Source: Bacillota bacterium
GTDB taxonomy: Bacteria; Bacillota; Clostridia; Peptostreptococcales; Anaerovoracaceae
DNA length: 53,217 nucleotides
Assembly: GCA_017433375.1 (NCBI GenBank)
Contig: JAFRHG010000036.1
Coordinates: 1-53,217, forward strand
Direction of reading: 5' to 3'
Shown here: piece after piece, positions 23,517-30,554 of the stretch
Position numbering within the stretch: the stretch's first letter is position 1
Layout of the letters: every line of letters starts with the position of its first letter
The notes under the pieces: model-generated
Database searches by the model: none
Told to the model about the DNA's origin: nothing
Seen by the model: the letters and a program-made list of their open reading frames with translations, nothing else
Program-made: the position numbers and the translations under genes

Positions 23517-24401
23517 CTATTCCTTCGGCAGGTCCGAGTCCAGGAGCCCGTCCTGCTTCAGCATCATTTTCAGCACGGTGATGTCCGTCGACGCGTCGAC
23601 GATACCGTCCTCGTACAGCCTGGTCAGCAGATTGCCGCAGGCCTCGTTCACCAGCTTAAGCCCGCTGATCACTTCCTCCTTCAGGTCATCCATATCCTCG
23701 CCGTCGATGTTCTTCTTCGTGTAGGACTGGTAGGATTCCGCCGAGTTGATGATCATGGGCAGATAGCGGTCCGTCAGCCGCTTGATTTCCGTCTCCGTTC
23801 CGGGCGCTTCCTCCACCCGGGCGAAGATCTGCTCGATCAGGGGGATCAGCTCCTCCAGGCCGGCGCGGATCTCCTCATCATCCGTCGCCTCCTTCAGCTC
23901 ACCCAGCCGGCGCAGGTATTCCTCCCGCTTCTCCCGCAGAAGGTCCGCCGTGCTCACCTGGAACTGGGGCGAGTTCTTCTTTTTCTTCCTCTTTTTAGGC
24001 AGCCGTCGCTCCTTTTCCTGGGTCGCCATCACCTTCCCCGGGATCCAGTCCGTCTTGTAGGTCACCGTTTCCGGCAGGACCTTCAGGGAGCTGAAATAGA
24101 TCTCCTTCGTGAAGAAGGCCAGCTGGCCCACCTCGCCGGACCTGATGCCGTTGGCCCCCGTCTTCGCCGTTACCGTCTCCGTCAGCACGCCGTCCTTGTA
24201 GATCTCCAGCTGCACGCGAAGCTCCCGCAGGTCCGCCTCCGTCCGGTTGCGGAGCTGCAGGTAATAGTCGCGGCTTCGGGTTTTGCCGCCCCGGTTCAGC
24301 AGGCGGTAGTCACCGGTCTCAAAGGATTCCCTGAGCCAGGCGATCACCATCCGCCGGATTGCCTTTTCCCGTTCCTGTTCCGGGTTTGTCTGCTCGCTCA
24401 T
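23517..24401 (-). CDS. XpaC-like protein (TelA partner)
   Basis: A 294-residue soluble protein. The C-terminal half is helical with an XpaC-like pattern (LTDRYLPMIINSAESYQSY, KEEVISGLKLVNEACGNLLTRLYEDG, DASTDITVLKMMLKQDGL), and a basic stretch LPKKRKKKKN lies mid-protein. The family is annotated as 5-bromo-4-chloroindolyl phosphate hydrolysis protein, but enzymatic activity has not been made clear and no catalytic motif is visible. Unlike many relatives, no membrane span is evident. Its N-terminal half (residues 1-130) is of unknown type. It is the first gene of the unit with telA. Confidence 0.7.
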   Translation of the reverse strand: MSEQTNPEQEREKAIRRMVIAWLRESFETGDYRLLNRGGKTRSRDYYLQLRNRTEADLRELRVQLEIYKDGVLTETVTAKTGANGIRSGEVGQLAFFTKEIYFSSLKVLPETVTYKTDWIPGKVMATQEKERRLPKKRKKKKNSPQFQVSTADLLREKREEYLRRLGELKEATDDEEIRAGLEELIPLIEQIFARVEEAPGTETEIKRLTDRYLPMIINSAESYQSYTKKNIDGEDMDDLKEEVISGLKLVNEACGNLLTRLYEDGIVDASTDITVLKMMLKQDGLLDSDLPKE

Positions 24402-24428
24402 CTTCCTGCTCCATTCTGTCTTTTCTTC

Positions 24429-24457
24429 ATTATATCTCAGCCGTCCCCTCCTGAAAA
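24429..24457 (-). promoter_or_regulatory. Promoter of the xpaC-telA operon
   Basis: The reverse strand has TTTTCA (24457-24452), 17 bp, then TATAAT (24434-24429), 28 bp ahead of the XpaC-like start. Confidence 0.55.
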
Positions 24458-24484
24458 GCGGTTTTCTCCGGCGCCATTTTTCAG

Positions 24485-24513
24485 TTGCAACCGCTGGGAA
24501 AACAGGCTAAACT
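24485..24513 (+). promoter_or_regulatory. Promoter of the small protein/sigma-54 activator operon
   Basis: TTGCAA (24485-24490), 17 bp, TAAACT (24508-24513), 46 bp before the ATG at 24560. Moderate match to sigma-70 consensus. Confidence 0.45.
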
Positions 24514-24559
24514 GTAACAGTAATCGTATATTGCCATATTTAAAGGAGGAAAAGCAAGT

Positions 24560-25036
24560 ATGAAACGTGAACCCTTAGATCTGAAAGACCTGACTCAGAA
24601 ATACGATAATTTTGCCGGAAAGATGAACAAGGAGAACGAGGGCATCCGTGCGAAAATCGCGGCAAGGATCGAAAACGGTCAGATGGATCCTGCGGAGATC
24701 CAGAAGATCTTTGAAGAGCATCCCGGCTTTGAGACGCTCTACCCCGAGCTGGCCGCTATCGACAAGATGTCGGCCGAGGAATACTCCGAACTGTATAAGA
24801 AGATGGCAGAGGGCATCAAGACCGATCCGGTCAGTTACCAGGCCCTCATCGAAGCCAGTGCCATGAGCCCGGAAAAACTGGCCGAACTCTTCGACCAGAT
24901 CGCCGGCGTGACCAAGGCCTATCCGGAGATCGCGGAAAGCAAGGAGACCGCCCAGCTGCTTCACCCGAAGAATCTGTCCATGCTGGCCAGAGCGCTGAAG
25001 GAAGACGCCGCTGAGGCATTCCGCTTCAACAAATAA
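24560..25036 (+). CDS. Small helical protein of unknown function
   Basis: A 158-residue hydrophilic protein, predicted mostly helical, with no signal peptide, membrane span or cysteine. I do not recognise the family. The sequence has repeated short helices rich in Glu, Lys and Ala (PAEIQKIFEEHPGFETLYPEL, then SAEEYSELYKKMAEGI, then SPEKLAELFDQIAGVTKAYPE). The start is secure (AAAGGAGGAAAAGCAAGT). It ends 21 bp before the PAS/sigma-54 activator and no terminator intervenes, so the two are almost surely co-transcribed. A role as partner or modulator of the activator is possible but unproven. Confidence 0.8.
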   Translation: MKREPLDLKDLTQKYDNFAGKMNKENEGIRAKIAARIENGQMDPAEIQKIFEEHPGFETLYPELAAIDKMSAEEYSELYKKMAEGIKTDPVSYQALIEASAMSPEKLAELFDQIAGVTKAYPEIAESKETAQLLHPKNLSMLARALKEDAAEAFRFNK

Positions 25037-25057
25037 CCGATCAGCCGGGAAATCCAT

Positions 25058-26455
25058 ATGACCATCGAGAATCGAGCTGCCCAGCACATCCGTGTCGGCG
25101 AGATCCTGCCGATCCTGGAGAGCATCAGTGACGCTGTCTTCATCGACAGCAGCGAAGGAACCTGCCTCTGGTGCAACAGCACCTGCGAGGAACTTTATGA
25201 TATCTCCAGCGAGGATATCGCGGGGCGGACCGTAGAGGAGCTGGAACAGGAGGGGATCTTTTCCCCTTCCGTCACCCGGCGCGTTCTCGACGAGAAACGG
25301 GAGCTGACCATCATCCATGAAAACAAGAAAGGCGTCCGCCTGCTGACCACCGGCACGCCGATCTTCGGGGATGACGGCCAGCTTCTTATGGTTATCACCA
25401 CCTCCCGGGACATCACCCGGATCACCCAGCGCCAGGGCGAGCACGCCCAGGCCGACCCGGACGACGTGGACAACATGGACGATTTCGCCGGCGCGGACTT
25501 CGTCCACCACGGCATCGTGGCCCGCAGCAAGCCCATGCGCAACGTCATGGCCCTGACCCGGCGACTGGCCTCCGTCAACTCCACCGTGCTGATCACCGGC
25601 GAATCCGGCGTGGGCAAGGGCCTGATCGCCCGCACCCTCCACGAGGAGGGTCCCCGCTGGAAAGCTCCCCTGGTCACGGTCAACTGTGGCGCCATCCCCG
25701 AAAACCTCATCGAATCCGAGCTCTTCGGCTACGTGGCCGGCGCCTTCACCGGCTCCCGGTCCGGCGGCAAGCGGGGCTACTTCGAGGCGGCCCAGGGCGG
25801 CACCATCTTTCTTGACGAGATCTCCGAACTGCCCCTGAACCTGCAGGTCAAACTCCTCCAGGTCATCCAGGAGCGGCAGATCACGCCGGTGGGCGCCGTG
25901 AAGGCGATCCCCATCGATGTGCGGATCATTTCCGCCACCAACCGGGACCTGGCGACCCTGGTGCAGAGCGGGAAGTTCCGGGAAGACCTCTACTACCGGC
26001 TCAACGTCGTTCCCATCGAGGTCCCCCCTCTCCGCGAACGGCCCGAGGACATCGTCCCCCTGATCCGGATGAACCTGGAAAAGTGCAACCGGGACCTCCA
26101 CGAACACAAGTCCATCAGCGCCGAGGCCATCTCCACCCTGCTCCAGTATCCCTGGCCGGGCAACATCCGGGAGCTGCAGAACATCGTGGAGCGCCTGGTC
26201 ATCACCACATCGGGCTCCGTCATCACCGACGAGGACATCTTCATCTTCATTAAGGAGGCCGCCGGCAAGAACACCCGCGCCGTCTCCGACTCCTCCCTGA
26301 CCGCCGCCCTCCAGCGGGCGGAAAAGGAGATCCTGGAGGAGGCCCTTTCCCGTTACGGCTCTACGCGGGCCATGGCCAGGGTCCTGCAGGTCAGCCAGCC
26401 CACCGTGGTGCGCAAACTGCAGAAATACGGGCTGAACCGCCCCTCTTCCGACTGA
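25058..26455 (+). CDS. PAS-domain sigma-54-dependent transcriptional activator
   Basis: A 465-residue bacterial enhancer-binding protein. An N-terminal PAS domain (about 12-120, ILESISDAVFIDSSEGTCLW) would sense a small molecule or redox signal. The AAA+ domain has Walker A GESGVGKG, a sigma-54 contact loop that reads GAFTGS instead of GAFTGA, Walker B GGTIFLDEIS, arginine-finger region FREDLYYRLNVVPIEVPPLRER and WPGNIRELQN. The C-terminal HTH (STRAMARVLQVSQPTVVRKLQKYGL) is of the TyrR type. The ribosome binding site is weak (GGGAAATCC). Three 16-bp palindromic sites start at its own stop codon, and a -24/-12 promoter lies 290 bp downstream, so its target is very likely the aldehyde dehydrogenase-aminotransferase operon. 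Confidence 0.93.
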   Translation: MTIENRAAQHIRVGEILPILESISDAVFIDSSEGTCLWCNSTCEELYDISSEDIAGRTVEELEQEGIFSPSVTRRVLDEKRELTIIHENKKGVRLLTTGTPIFGDDGQLLMVITTSRDITRITQRQGEHAQADPDDVDNMDDFAGADFVHHGIVARSKPMRNVMALTRRLASVNSTVLITGESGVGKGLIARTLHEEGPRWKAPLVTVNCGAIPENLIESELFGYVAGAFTGSRSGGKRGYFEAAQGGTIFLDEISELPLNLQVKLLQVIQERQITPVGAVKAIPIDVRIISATNRDLATLVQSGKFREDLYYRLNVVPIEVPPLRERPEDIVPLIRMNLEKCNRDLHEHKSISAEAISTLLQYPWPGNIRELQNIVERLVITTSGSVITDEDIFIFIKEAAGKNTRAVSDSSLTAALQRAEKEILEEALSRYGSTRAMARVLQVSQPTVVRKLQKYGLNRPSSD

Positions 26456-26569
26456 TTCATTTCTGTATCAGCGATTCATTATTGTATCACCCATCCCCTG
26501 TTCCGCATATTTCAACCGGTCCGCCGATTGTCTTTTTTTTGACTTGTGATTCCGATTCATTTCTGTATC
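26454..26569 (+). promoter_or_regulatory. Three upstream activator sites for the sigma-54 regulator
   Basis: GATTCATTTCTGTATC occurs at 26454-26469 and 26554-26569, and GATTCATTATTGTATC at 26473-26488. Each is an imperfect palindrome of the form GATWCA-N4-TGWATC. The first two are 19 bp apart (about two helical turns) and the third begins 100 bp after the first. Their position about 175-290 bp upstream of the -24/-12 promoter suits enhancer binding. Confidence 0.75.
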
Positions 26570-26621
26570 GCCCTATGGAGCCCGGCTTCGGCCACCGCCG
26601 CCTTTTCCCGGAGGTTTTCCG

Positions 26622-26639
26622 TTGCCTTTGCAAAGGCAA
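26622..26639. repeat. Perfect 18-bp palindrome built from the repeated 10-mer
   Basis: TTGCCTTTGCAAAGGCAA is a fully symmetric fusion of two copies of GCAAAGGCAA overlapping by two bases. It is one of twelve locations of this 10-mer (4817, 9872, 22168, 26622, 31912, 33506, 39067, 41623, 42874, 46634, 47315, 51290). Confidence 0.85.
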
Positions 26640-26742
26640 TCCCGGCATGTTCCCCCCGCCGGCGTTGATTTTCCGCGGTTTCCTTCGTATTGCTTAATGC
26701 CAATACGTTTTTCCCCTTCCCGGATCCCCTTATCTGCCCCTT

Positions 26743-26759
26743 TTGGCACGGTTGATGCT
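26743..26759 (+). promoter_or_regulatory. Sigma-54 (-24/-12) promoter
   Basis: TTGGCACGGTTGATGCT matches TTGGCACG-N4-TTGCT with one mismatch. The invariant GG and GC are exactly 10 bases apart. It lies about 98 bp ahead of the aldehyde dehydrogenase start codon. Confidence 0.85.
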
Positions 26760-26856
26760 TACAATAGTGTGCGGAAGGGAATCGGGCCTTTGGGTCCGGC
26801 TCATCCAATCCAAACAGTTCACAATTATTTTTTTAAGATTTAAGGAGGTCTTAAAC

Positions 26857-28311
26857 ATGGCATCTACACCTGAAGAAAGAGCTGCTCGCAGAGAAGAAGC
26901 AGCAAAGTACATCGCTGGACTGGTCGAAAAGGCAAAGGCTGCCCAGGCTGTCGCGGAGAACTTCACGCAGGAAGACGTTGATCTGATCACTGCTGCGGTT
27001 ACCTACAACCTGACCAAGCCCGAGAAGGCCAAGATGTTCGCGGAAATGCTGGTCGAAGAGTCCGGCATGGGTATTGCTGAGGACAAGGTCGGCAAGATCT
27101 ACGGCAAGGTCTGGGGTTCCTACATCAAGATGAAGGACAAGAAGTCGGTCGGACAGGTTGACGACGCTCCCTCCGGCGGCCCCGGAATCACCGCGTATGC
27201 GAAGCCCATGGGCGTTATCGCCGGCATCATGCCTGTAACCAACGGCGAAGCTACCCCCATCGTAAAATCCAACATGGCACTGAAGACGAGAAACGCCATC
27301 ATCCTGGCTCCCCACCCGAAGTGCAAGAAGCTGAACGTCGTCATCGTTGACGAGATCAGAGCCACCCTGAAGAAGCTGGGTTATCCCGAAGATCTGGTAC
27401 AGACCTGCGATGCTGAGCACGTCAACCTGGAAACCTCCCAGGAGCTGATGAAGCAGGCTGACTTCATCCTGGCCACCGGCGGCGAAGCGCTGGTCGAGAC
27501 GGCATACTCCTCCGGAACTCCGGCTATCGGCGTTGGCGTCGGCAACTGCTGCTCCATCGTAACGGGCAAGACCCCGATGGATAAGGTTGCGGATATGATC
27601 GTCACCTCCAAGAAGTATGACAACGCGACTTCCTGCTCCACCGAGAACAACATCATCGTTTACGAAGACTGCTTCGATGAGTTCGTCAAGGAAATGGAAG
27701 CTCACGGCGCTTACATGTGCACCGCGGAAGAAGGCGACAAGCTGAAGAAGTGCATGTGGCCGAACACCCCCAACGATCACGTTCTGAACAGAGCTATCGT
27801 TGCCCAGAATGCGGAGAAGATCGCGCAGCTGGCTGACATCAAGGTTCCCGCCGGCACCACCGTGCTGATGGCGATGGAAGAAGGCGCTGGCCTGGATCAC
27901 CCCTTCGCGGGCGAGAAGCTGTCCCCGGTCTCCGGCGTACAGAAGGTCAAGAATCTGGAAGAAGCCATCGCGCTCATCCAGGACATCCTGAACTATCAGG
28001 GCAAGGGCCACAGTGCCGGTATCCACACCAACGATCCTGCTGACGTCAAGGCCATCGCAGAGGTTCTGCCGGTCACCAAGATCGCGGTCAACCAGCCTCA
28101 GTGCCTGACCAACTCCGGCGGCTGGAACACCGGATTCCCGGTATCCATGACTCTGGGCTGCGGAACCTGGGGCGGCAACAGCGTATCCCACAACGCAACC
28201 TACAAGGATCTGCTGAACTACACCTACGTTTCCGAGGCGATTCCGAACTGGAAGCCGGAGAAGGTCGAAGACTTCATCGACGCTGCCGTCATCGCCAAGG
28301 TCGACGCGTAA
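26857..28311 (+). CDS. CoA-acylating aldehyde dehydrogenase (SauS-like)
   Basis: A 484-residue aldehyde dehydrogenase of the acylating AdhE/EutE/SauS kind. The catalytic cysteine is in NATSCSTEN, the coenzyme region in GVGVGNC, and the C-terminal block GFPVSMTLGCGTWGGNS resembles sulfoacetaldehyde dehydrogenase (acylating) as I recall it. The enzyme would oxidise an aldehyde to its acyl-CoA with NAD(P)+. Being the first gene of a sigma-54-controlled operon with an omega-aminotransferase, the aldehyde is probably the transamination product. Malonate semialdehyde from beta-alanine fits the pyrimidine genes in this window; sulfoacetaldehyde from taurine is the alternative. The ATG at 26857 follows AAGGAGGTCTTAAAC, and the upstream in-frame extension would begin at the sigma-54 promoter. 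Confidence 0.88.
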   Translation: MASTPEERAARREEAAKYIAGLVEKAKAAQAVAENFTQEDVDLITAAVTYNLTKPEKAKMFAEMLVEESGMGIAEDKVGKIYGKVWGSYIKMKDKKSVGQVDDAPSGGPGITAYAKPMGVIAGIMPVTNGEATPIVKSNMALKTRNAIILAPHPKCKKLNVVIVDEIRATLKKLGYPEDLVQTCDAEHVNLETSQELMKQADFILATGGEALVETAYSSGTPAIGVGVGNCCSIVTGKTPMDKVADMIVTSKKYDNATSCSTENNIIVYEDCFDEFVKEMEAHGAYMCTAEEGDKLKKCMWPNTPNDHVLNRAIVAQNAEKIAQLADIKVPAGTTVLMAMEEGAGLDHPFAGEKLSPVSGVQKVKNLEEAIALIQDILNYQGKGHSAGIHTNDPADVKAIAEVLPVTKIAVNQPQCLTNSGGWNTGFPVSMTLGCGTWGGNSVSHNATYKDLLNYTYVSEAIPNWKPEKVEDFIDAAVIAKVDA

Positions 28312-28349
28312 TCGGTATTTCATAGCGAGATAATCAAAGGAGATTCAAT

Positions 28350-29675
28350 ATGTCAGTTATTCAGGAAAAAGACAAGAAATATAACATCCACTCCTGGTCC
28401 GCGCAGGGCGCTCTGAACCCGATCGTGGTCACCAAGGCAGAAGGAATCTACTTCTGGGATGAGGATGGCAAGAAGTATGCCGACATGTCCGCTCAGCTGG
28501 TCAACTCCAACCTGGGCCACGGCAACAAGGCCATCATCGACGCCATCTGCGAGCAGGCGAACAAGATTCCCTTCATGGGACCCGCCTTCGCGATGGATTG
28601 CAGATCCGACGCCGCGGAAGCGGTTGTCAAGATCTCCGGATTCCCCGAGGGATCCAAGGTCTTCTTCACCAACGCCGGTGCGGAAGCTAACGAAAACGCC
28701 ATCAAGATCGCTCGCCAGTATACCGGCAAGCAGAAGATCTTCTCCCAGTACAGATGCTATCACGGCTCCTCCGCCGGTGCTGGCATGCTGACCGGTGAGC
28801 CGAGACACTTCTTCAACGAGCCGGGCGGCCCGGGATACGTCAAGTATGACGGCCCCTACGAGTACAGAGCTCCCAAGGCCTGCAAGTTCGAGAGCGAAGA
28901 CGATGTCGCTGATTTCTATCTGGAACTGCTGGAAAACCAGATCCTGTACGAGGGTCCGGAGCAGATCGCGGCGATCTGGCTCGAGTCCGTCGTCGGATCC
29001 AACGGCGTTCTGGTCGCTCCGGTCAAGTGGTACCAGGGCGTAAGAGCTCTCTGCGACAAGTACGACATTCTGATGGTCGCTGACGAAGTCATGGCCGGAT
29101 GGTTCAGAACGGGCAAGGCGTTCGCTTACATGAACTTCGGTTATCAGCCGGATATGATCACCTTCGCGAAGGGCGTCACCTGCGGATACATTCCCCTCGG
29201 CGGCGTTGTGGTCACTCCGGCCATCGCCAAGTTCTTCGACGACACCACCCTGGGCTGCGGCCTGACCTACTCCGCTCATCCCATGGGCTGCGCGGCTGCG
29301 GTTGCCACCATCAAGGAGTACCTGGACAGGAACATCGAAGAGACCATGAAGGCTCCGGCCAAGGTTCTGGCGGACACTCTGGACAGCTTTGTTGACAAGC
29401 ACGCCTGCGTCGGTCAGGTCAGACACATCGGCCTGTTCTCCGCTGTCGAGCTGGTCAAAGACAAGAAGACCAGAGAACCCATCGTTCCCTTCGGCAAGGA
29501 TCCGGAAGGCATCATGAAGAAGATCATCGGCATGCTGGTAGCAGACGGCTTCTGGACATACTCTCACGAGAACATGTTCGTGATCTGCCCGCCGCTGACG
29601 ATCACCGCGGAAGAAATGAAGGAACAGCTCGCCATCGTCGACAAGGTTCTGGATTCCGTAGACAAGATGATCTAA
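28350..29675 (+). CDS. Class III omega-aminotransferase (beta-alanine or taurine:pyruvate type)
   Basis: A 441-residue PLP-dependent fold-I aminotransferase of class III. The Schiff-base lysine is in DMITFAKGVTCGY (K274), the cofactor aspartate in LMVADEVMAGWFRTG (D245) and the phosphate region in FFTNAGAEANENAIK. The family includes beta-alanine:pyruvate, taurine:pyruvate and 4-aminobutyrate aminotransferases, and sequence alone does not pick one. It follows the acylating dehydrogenase by 38 bp with its own AAAGGAGATTCAAT. Together they would convert an omega-amino acid to an acyl-CoA. Given the upstream supply of beta-alanine from pyrimidines, I infer beta-alanine as the most likely substrate. 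Confidence 0.88.
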   Translation: MSVIQEKDKKYNIHSWSAQGALNPIVVTKAEGIYFWDEDGKKYADMSAQLVNSNLGHGNKAIIDAICEQANKIPFMGPAFAMDCRSDAAEAVVKISGFPEGSKVFFTNAGAEANENAIKIARQYTGKQKIFSQYRCYHGSSAGAGMLTGEPRHFFNEPGGPGYVKYDGPYEYRAPKACKFESEDDVADFYLELLENQILYEGPEQIAAIWLESVVGSNGVLVAPVKWYQGVRALCDKYDILMVADEVMAGWFRTGKAFAYMNFGYQPDMITFAKGVTCGYIPLGGVVVTPAIAKFFDDTTLGCGLTYSAHPMGCAAAVATIKEYLDRNIEETMKAPAKVLADTLDSFVDKHACVGQVRHIGLFSAVELVKDKKTREPIVPFGKDPEGIMKKIIGMLVADGFWTYSHENMFVICPPLTITAEEMKEQLAIVDKVLDSVDKMI

Positions 29676-29713
29676 GTCCAAAAGCAACCATTGCTTTTGC
29701 AGACAACACCAAG

Positions 29714-29744
29714 GACCGCTGCGCACCCGCGCGGCGGTCTTTTT
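29714..29744 (+). terminator. Terminator of the aldehyde dehydrogenase-aminotransferase operon
   Basis: GACCGCTGCGC (29714-29724) and GCGCGGCGGTC (29729-29739) form an 11-bp stem with one U-G pair, followed by TTTTT. Confidence 0.85.
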
Positions 29745-29771
29745 CATGCCCCGCGTTCCGAAAAAGAAGTA

Positions 29772-29800
29772 TTGGCAGTTTTCTCCATTTGTGGTATGAT
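29772..29800 (+). promoter_or_regulatory. Promoter of the L,D-transpeptidase gene
   Basis: TTGGCA (29772-29777), 17 bp, TATGAT (29795-29800), 32 bp upstream of the ATG. Confidence 0.6.
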
Positions 29801-29831
29801 GAGCCAAAAGGAGTATAAGGAGCGTGAAGTC

Positions 29832-30509
29832 ATGAAAAAACAACTGATCTGCGCACTGATCATTGCGGTATTCTGCGTGACCGCCCTCGCCGTTGTGCCC
29901 AACCTGGACCCGGCCTTCGCGGCAAAGCCCACTAAGTGGACGAACCTGCAGAAGAAGTATCAGAAGGATCCCAAGGTGAAGGAACTGGTCTTCGTGAAAT
30001 ACAACGGCCGCAACAAGACATATCTGTACATGTACAAGAAGAATAAGAAGAATCAGTGGAAGAAGGTGCTTTCCTGCAAGGCCTACGTCGGCCAGTACGG
30101 CATCAACAAGGTCCGCGAGGGAGACCGCCGGACGCCCACTGGAGACTTCCCCCTGGAGCAGCCCTTCGGCATTCTGAAGAATCCGGGCAGCATCATGCCC
30201 TATACCCAGGTCAACCAGTATCTCTACTGGTGCGGCGACCGGTCCCACTACAACAAGATGGTCGACATCCGCACCTATCCCCATAAGTGCCGGGGCGAAC
30301 ATCTCAAGGACTATCCCAAGCAGTACGCCTATGCCATGAACATCGGCTACAATCCCAAGGGAGAATGGGGCAAAGGTTCCGCCATCTTCCTTCACTGCTT
30401 CGGCTACGCCAGATACACCCTGGGCTGCGTCGCCGTATCCCAGAAGAATATGAAAAAGATCCTGAAAACCGTAGAACCGGGATCCAGGATCTGCATCTAC
30501 AAGAAATAG
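29832..30509 (+). CDS. L,D-transpeptidase (YkuD-like) with signal peptide
   Basis: A 225-residue exported protein. The signal sequence (MKKQLICALIIAVFCVTALA, cleavage probably near AFA-A) precedes a catalytic domain with VGQYGINKVREGDRRTPTGDFPL and IFLHCFGYARYTLGCVAVS, which contain the expected His (H188) and nucleophilic Cys (C199). Such enzymes form 3-3 cross-links in peptidoglycan or attach proteins to it. C189, directly after the histidine, is an extra cysteine. The start follows AAGGAGCGTGAAGTC; a longer open frame upstream reads through the terminator and promoter and is not used. A GC hairpin (30521-30542) follows the stop. Confidence 0.85.
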   Translation: MKKQLICALIIAVFCVTALAVVPNLDPAFAAKPTKWTNLQKKYQKDPKVKELVFVKYNGRNKTYLYMYKKNKKNQWKKVLSCKAYVGQYGINKVREGDRRTPTGDFPLEQPFGILKNPGSIMPYTQVNQYLYWCGDRSHYNKMVDIRTYPHKCRGEHLKDYPKQYAYAMNIGYNPKGEWGKGSAIFLHCFGYARYTLGCVAVSQKNMKKILKTVEPGSRICIYKK

Positions 30510-30520
30510 CAACGGCAACG

Positions 30521-30542
30521 CCGCCGCAGACACCCGCGGCGG
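30521..30542 (+). terminator. GC-rich hairpin between convergent genes
   Basis: CCGCCGC (30521-30527) and GCGGCGG (30536-30542) pair around an 8-base loop just after the L,D-transpeptidase stop. There is no U-tract, so termination efficiency is doubtful. Confidence 0.35.
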
Positions 30543-30554
30543 TCAGCCGGCCGA

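Larger units (their letters stand above)
26456..26856. other. Regulatory intergenic region of the aldehyde dehydrogenase operon
   Basis: The 401 bp hold no gene. They contain two and a half of the palindromic activator sites, the perfect 18-bp palindrome TTGCCTTTGCAAAGGCAA (26622-26639), the -24/-12 promoter (26743-26759) and the ribosome binding site TAAGGAGGTCTTAAAC. Confidence 0.7.

Noticed and set aside
28353-30533. A 726-codon reverse-strand open frame opposite the aminotransferase and L,D-transpeptidase
   Set aside because: It spans two real genes and a strong terminator, with no ribosome binding site or recognisable motif.
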